Shown one piece after another: positions 61,271 to 64,000 of a stretch of 64,000 bases of DNA (its first letter is position 1; each line of letters starts with the position of its first letter). The position numbers were made by a program, and so were the translations under genes. The notes beneath the pieces are model-generated. The model saw only the letters and a list, made by a program, of their open reading frames with translations, was not told the DNA's origin and made no database searches. This DNA comes from Planctomycetota bacterium. Lineage in GTDB: Bacteria; Planctomycetota; UBA8108; UBA1146. Location of the stretch: NCBI GenBank assembly GCA_016776905.1, contig JADHSM010000015.1, positions 26,033 to 90,032 on the forward strand, given 5' to 3'.

Positions 61271-62422
61271 TTGAACTCTCAAACTGATCGCTGTTATCAC
61301 GGGGGTGCTTTTTTCAAAGCGATTGGCGAAGGCTTTGATCACCTCGAACGTCATCAACAGGTGATTAACGCAGATGTCCTCGACGCCTGGTTTCCACCGG
61401 CACCTTCTGTGATCGAGACTGTCACAGAATATCTACCATGGCTGGCACGCACTTCTCCGCCCACACATAGCGAAGGACTGATCGACACCATTTCCGAAAG
61501 CAGAGGAGTCCCACAAAACTGCGTTCTTCCTGGAGCCGGCTCATCGGCCTTGATCTTCCTCGCTCTAAGAGAGTGGCTTACGCCAAGTTCAAAAGTATTG
61601 ATGCTCGATCCTTCATACGGAGAGTACTCACACGTATGTGAACGAGTGATCGGATGTCAGGTCGATCGCATCGTCCTTCAAAAAACAGATCACTACCGTA
61701 TCGACATCGATCACCTCAGTCGGCAAATCCAAGATGGATACGACTTGGTGATTCTCATCAATCCGAACAACCCATCAGGTCATCATATCGAAAAGAAAGA
61801 CCTTAAAGTCGTCCTAGAGCACCTTCCAAAGAACACTCGCTGCTGGGTCGACGAAGCCTATATCGAATATGTGGATGCGAGCGCTTCCATTGCGAAACCG
61901 TCAACGCCGACCTCGTCGCTTGAAACCTTAGCCGCGGCCTCTAACAATATTTTTGTCTGTAAATCCCTCTCAAAGGTATATGCACTCAGCGGAGTGCGCG
62001 CGGCATATCTCGTGGGGAACTCAGAAGACATCTCTCGACTTCGCACACTCACGCCACCTTGGGCCGTCAGTTTGCCGGCCCAACTCGCTGCGGTAAAAGC
62101 ACTAGAAAGCCCTGAGTACTACAACGACTGCTATCAGAAAACTGATGCTCTACGACAACAATTGAGCACCATGCTCAGTCAAAGCTTTCCAGGAAGTACA
62201 CAAATCGTAGGGGTTGCCAATTGGGTTCTATGGATTCCACCCGTCAAAAAGTCTGAGGTCGCCCCATGGGTCGCGCGATGTCAGCGACACCAATTATTTC
62301 TACGAACGTTCGCTGATCCCGGTCATCCCCTCGGATCAGAAACGATACGCATCAGCGTTAAAGATCAGATGACTCAAGTACGTATTATCGAAATTCTGCA
62401 AGCCACCCAACCCCAGCGATAA
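61271..62422 (+). CDS. PLP-dependent aminotransferase, HisC/CobD-like
   Basis: A fold-type I PLP enzyme (383 residues from TTG 61271). Motifs are DAWFPPAPSV, LPGAGSSALIFLAL, MLDPSYGEY, VILINPNNPSGH, the PLP-binding VDEAYIEYVD, the Schiff-base Lys in FVCKSLSKVYALSGVRAAYL and a C-terminal Arg in ETIRISVKD. The closest families are histidinol-phosphate aminotransferase and L-threonine-O-3-phosphate decarboxylase (CobD). The start is doubtful: AAGGAGG (61224-61230) lies too far upstream of TTG 61271, but five bases before an in-frame ATC at 61235, so initiation at ATC (395 residues) or a lost ATG is possible. It stands alone, so no pathway is shown. Confidence 0.85.
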   Translation: MNSQTDRCYHGGAFFKAIGEGFDHLERHQQVINADVLDAWFPPAPSVIETVTEYLPWLARTSPPTHSEGLIDTISESRGVPQNCVLPGAGSSALIFLALREWLTPSSKVLMLDPSYGEYSHVCERVIGCQVDRIVLQKTDHYRIDIDHLSRQIQDGYDLVILINPNNPSGHHIEKKDLKVVLEHLPKNTRCWVDEAYIEYVDASASIAKPSTPTSSLETLAAASNNIFVCKSLSKVYALSGVRAAYLVGNSEDISRLRTLTPPWAVSLPAQLAAVKALESPEYYNDCYQKTDALRQQLSTMLSQSFPGSTQIVGVANWVLWIPPVKKSEVAPWVARCQRHQLFLRTFADPGHPLGSETIRISVKDQMTQVRIIEILQATQPQR

Positions 62423-62902
62423 ACCCAAGGACTCTGTAAAACAACGTCTCAGCCATACGGCCATAAGAGCCCACAAAGCCCCCATAAAAAAGAGAACCGA
62501 CGCAGCGGCAGAAGGTGTCTTTGCAGGGCTCTTGGCGCGCCAAACCACATAAAGGTCAACGCCTCTAAAAAAAGAGGGCCCCGAACCGCAAGGGTCCGGA
62601 GCCACAAGATGTCAAGAACAGTGTGGGCTCTTCTTGAATCATCATTTTCTATGGTCATCAATATGGGGGTTTCTTCCTGAAACCGCCCTATAACAAATTT
62701 CGCGAGTGATCACTGACGGAAGGAATCTATTCTCCCTCCTGCTCCAGATACTTTAACCAATTGCTGGCAAACCTCACATGATTTAAGGTTCTTTGGTATG
62801 TAAGGTTTTTTTGTTTCTTATGTAAGATTTTTTTGTTTCTTATGCAGCAACAGTATTCGAGTGTTTCTTTCGAAGCGTTTTTTAAAGAGGGAATTTATAC
62901 CC
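62423..62902. other. Intergenic region with a 22-bp repeat
   Basis: About 480 nt with no supported gene. It has a 22-bp direct repeat at 62797-62840 containing seven-T runs, close upstream of the next gene. Confidence 0.45.
62797..62840. repeat. 22-bp direct repeat, two copies
   Basis: Two copies (62797-62818 and 62819-62840) with one mismatch, each beginning TATGTAAG and containing a T7 run and GTTTCT, in the leader of the acetolactate-decarboxylase-like gene. Confidence 0.88.
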
Positions 62903-63670
62903 ATGCCCCGATTCTTACTTCTACCACGCAACTTTCTTTTACCACTCAGCTTTCTTTTACCACTCAGTTTTCTTTTACCACTCCTTCTGTGCAGCTGTAC
63001 AGGAAGCCCCGAACTCGTGAGTCAATATGGAGGAATGCGGGAAGTGTTACGAAAGGGAGATACCGAAGCCCGGATCTCTTTCGAGGAGATCCGTCAACAA
63101 TCCCACGCCATCGGCGTGGGCGCATTGTCAGAACTTCAAGGAGAAATCACGATTCTCGACGGGCAAATTTATGTCGCCACGACAACCGATGGCGTCAACG
63201 CCACCACGACCAGCGGCCATCAACACCCTGGTTCTGCGACTCTGCTGACCTTGGCCCATGTCAGCCGATGGCACCAAGACCCCTTGCCTGATTCCGTTCC
63301 CCTAGAGCAAGCCATCGAAATAGTGGCGAAGTCCCATGGCCTCGACAGCGACAAGCCTTTTCCATTTATTATCGAAGGCATTGCAGACAGTTTTGAATTG
63401 CATGTGATCAATGGCTTTTGTCCGATCGCAACGCCAGATTTGGCCCCCGAAGACCAGCCGTGGCGGAGCCGGGGAAGCTCCACCCCCATCAAAGTCGTCG
63501 GCTTCTTCGCAAAAAATCAAACGGGCGTGATGACCCATCACGGATCAAATCTTCACATTCACGCCATCATTGATGACGGGGAAAAAATCACCTCCGGCCA
63601 TTTAGATCAGATCAAAATGAAATCCGGATCTTTACTGTCAGTCCCCAATATCAACAACAGCACATCATAA
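62903..63670 (+). CDS. Acetolactate decarboxylase-like lipoprotein
   Basis: A 255-residue protein. The signal peptide core is a perfect repeat (LPLSFLLPLSFLLPLLLCSC), followed by a lipobox Cys. The mature part contains SQYGGMREVLRKGD, GVGALSELQGEITILDGQIYVAT and a C-terminal HHGSNLHIHAIIDDGEKITSGHLD, matching the HxH...DD...GH zinc-site pattern of acetolactate decarboxylase (BudA/AlsD), which converts acetolactate to acetoin. An exported lipoprotein form is unusual because its known substrate is cytoplasmic, so the true reaction may differ. ATG 62903 follows AAAGAGGG; an upstream ATG at 62861 exists but would lengthen the signal. Converges with rsmJ. Confidence 0.7.
   Translation: MPRFLLLPRNFLLPLSFLLPLSFLLPLLLCSCTGSPELVSQYGGMREVLRKGDTEARISFEEIRQQSHAIGVGALSELQGEITILDGQIYVATTTDGVNATTTSGHQHPGSATLLTLAHVSRWHQDPLPDSVPLEQAIEIVAKSHGLDSDKPFPFIIEGIADSFELHVINGFCPIATPDLAPEDQPWRSRGSSTPIKVVGFFAKNQTGVMTHHGSNLHIHAIIDDGEKITSGHLDQIKMKSGSLLSVPNINNSTS
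62933..62986. repeat. 18-bp in-frame repeat inside a signal-peptide coding region
   Basis: Three units TTTCTTTTACCACTCAGC, TTTCTTTTACCACTCAGT and TTTCTTTTACCACTCCTT encode FLLPLS repeats, the hydrophobic core of the signal peptide. Confidence 0.92.
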
Positions 63671-63694
63671 TCGAGGATCGCCAGTCATATCCTC

Positions 63695-64000
63695 TCAGAC
63701 TCCAGTCGCATACCGATCCACGCGCACGCTCTTACCTTTGAAGGTGGCCTGCGGTGGAGGAGTTTCAATAATCTTAGGCGCCTTCAGCGGACGCTTCACT
63801 GCCACCCGCCACGTCGCCATCGCCAACGATGCCCGTAAGAGTGCTGCGTCCTCTTCCTCTCGTGCCCCTTCACCGACCAATATTCTCAGCAGCACCGCAT
63901 CCTTTTTGACCGCCGCCTTGCCCTTCCCTTCAGGAAACATCGGGTCGATCAGGATGGCATCCGGTCGTCGCTCTTCTTCGGTGATCCGCGCCAACGCCCA
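63695..64000 (-). CDS. rsmJ: 16S rRNA m2G1516 methyltransferase RsmJ (C-terminal part; continues beyond window)
   Basis: The frame is open to the window end, so the N-terminus lies outside. The visible ~100 residues match the end of RsmJ (YhiQ): AILIDPMFPEGKGKAAVKKDAVLLRILVG (motif DPMFP with VKK), DAALLRASLAMATWRVAVKRPLKAPKI and a final KGKSVRVDRYA. RsmJ methylates G1516 of 16S rRNA using SAM. The downstream stop lies 24 nt from the stop of the convergent lipoprotein gene. Confidence 0.85.
   Translation of the reverse strand, partial: WALARITEEERRPDAILIDPMFPEGKGKAAVKKDAVLLRILVGEGAREEEDAALLRASLAMATWRVAVKRPLKAPKIIETPPPQATFKGKSVRVDRYATGV

Noticed and set aside
62566..62680. Possible tRNA or structured RNA near GGTCCGGAGCC
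   Set aside because: No cloverleaf with acceptor, anticodon and T-loop could be drawn.

Overview
The window reads as a chromosomal segment of a Planctomycetota bacterium, probably marine. The evidence is the set of secreted proteins ending in two EF-hand/dockerin-like loops plus a conserved Cys-rich tail (starting at 3426, 8291, 11217 and 57290), two sulfatases, a Gfo/Idh/MocA oxidoreductase, a DUF1080 (3-keto-disaccharide hydrolase-like) protein, secreted lipoprotein enzymes and several multiheme cytochromes. This is inferred from gene content; there is no rRNA in the window. I saw no tRNA, CRISPR array, transposase or phage gene. The DNA looks like one genomic background.

Layout. 1-5.1 kb: a truncated hydrolase/DUF1579 fusion, ychF, a histidine phosphatase, a PKD-dockerin protein and a lipoprotein with four Cys-rich zinc-ribbon-like modules. 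5.1-8.3 kb: a tandem-repeat-rich stretch, a PTP-like protein with an altered active site, an SDR and a peroxiredoxin. 8.3-13.7 kb: two paralogous diheme cytochrome-c peroxidase-like proteins with dockerin tails. 13.8-19.7 kb (minus strand): an SDR, a ribose-type ABC importer (binding lipoprotein, double ATPase, permease) and a HEAT/DUF1080 protein, probably a sugar-use operon. 19.9-25.6 kb: a lipoprotein ORF interrupted by two in-frame TGA codons, then two paralogous FAD monooxygenases around an aminotransferase and a secreted protein with a duplicated domain.

25.6-36.1 kb (minus strand) is the most distinctive region: seven tightly packed, often 4-nt-overlapping genes. They encode a five-heme cytochrome, a beta-barrel protein, an NAD(P)H/FAD/2Fe-2S reductase, a four-heme cytochrome, a cyclic-nucleotide-domain/4x[4Fe-4S] fusion, a membrane b-type cytochrome-like protein and a ten-heme cytochrome. 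Together they could form an electron path from the cytoplasm to the outer membrane. The first and last cytochromes both carry acidic DDML tandem repeats.

36.4-46.6 kb: MocA oxidoreductase, DUF4345-like protein, GalM lipoprotein, rpmB, sulfatase and a scpA-fmt-rsmB operon. 46.7-51.6 kb: kdsC coupled to a 989-residue OstA/LptA-like protein (LPS export), a LpoB/TolB-like lipoprotein and tatA. 51.7-54.4 kb: a metallophosphatase and the chromosome-partition locus, with two parS palindromes just upstream of parA-parB, which suggests proximity to the replication origin. 54.4-64 kb: a membrane protein, a TolC-family protein, another dockerin-tailed protein, a sulfatase lipoprotein, an aquaporin, a HisC-like aminotransferase, an acetolactate-decarboxylase-like lipoprotein and the C-terminal part of rsmJ.

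A theme across the window is short tandem repeats. They occur between genes and, with unit lengths divisible by three, inside at least five genes.
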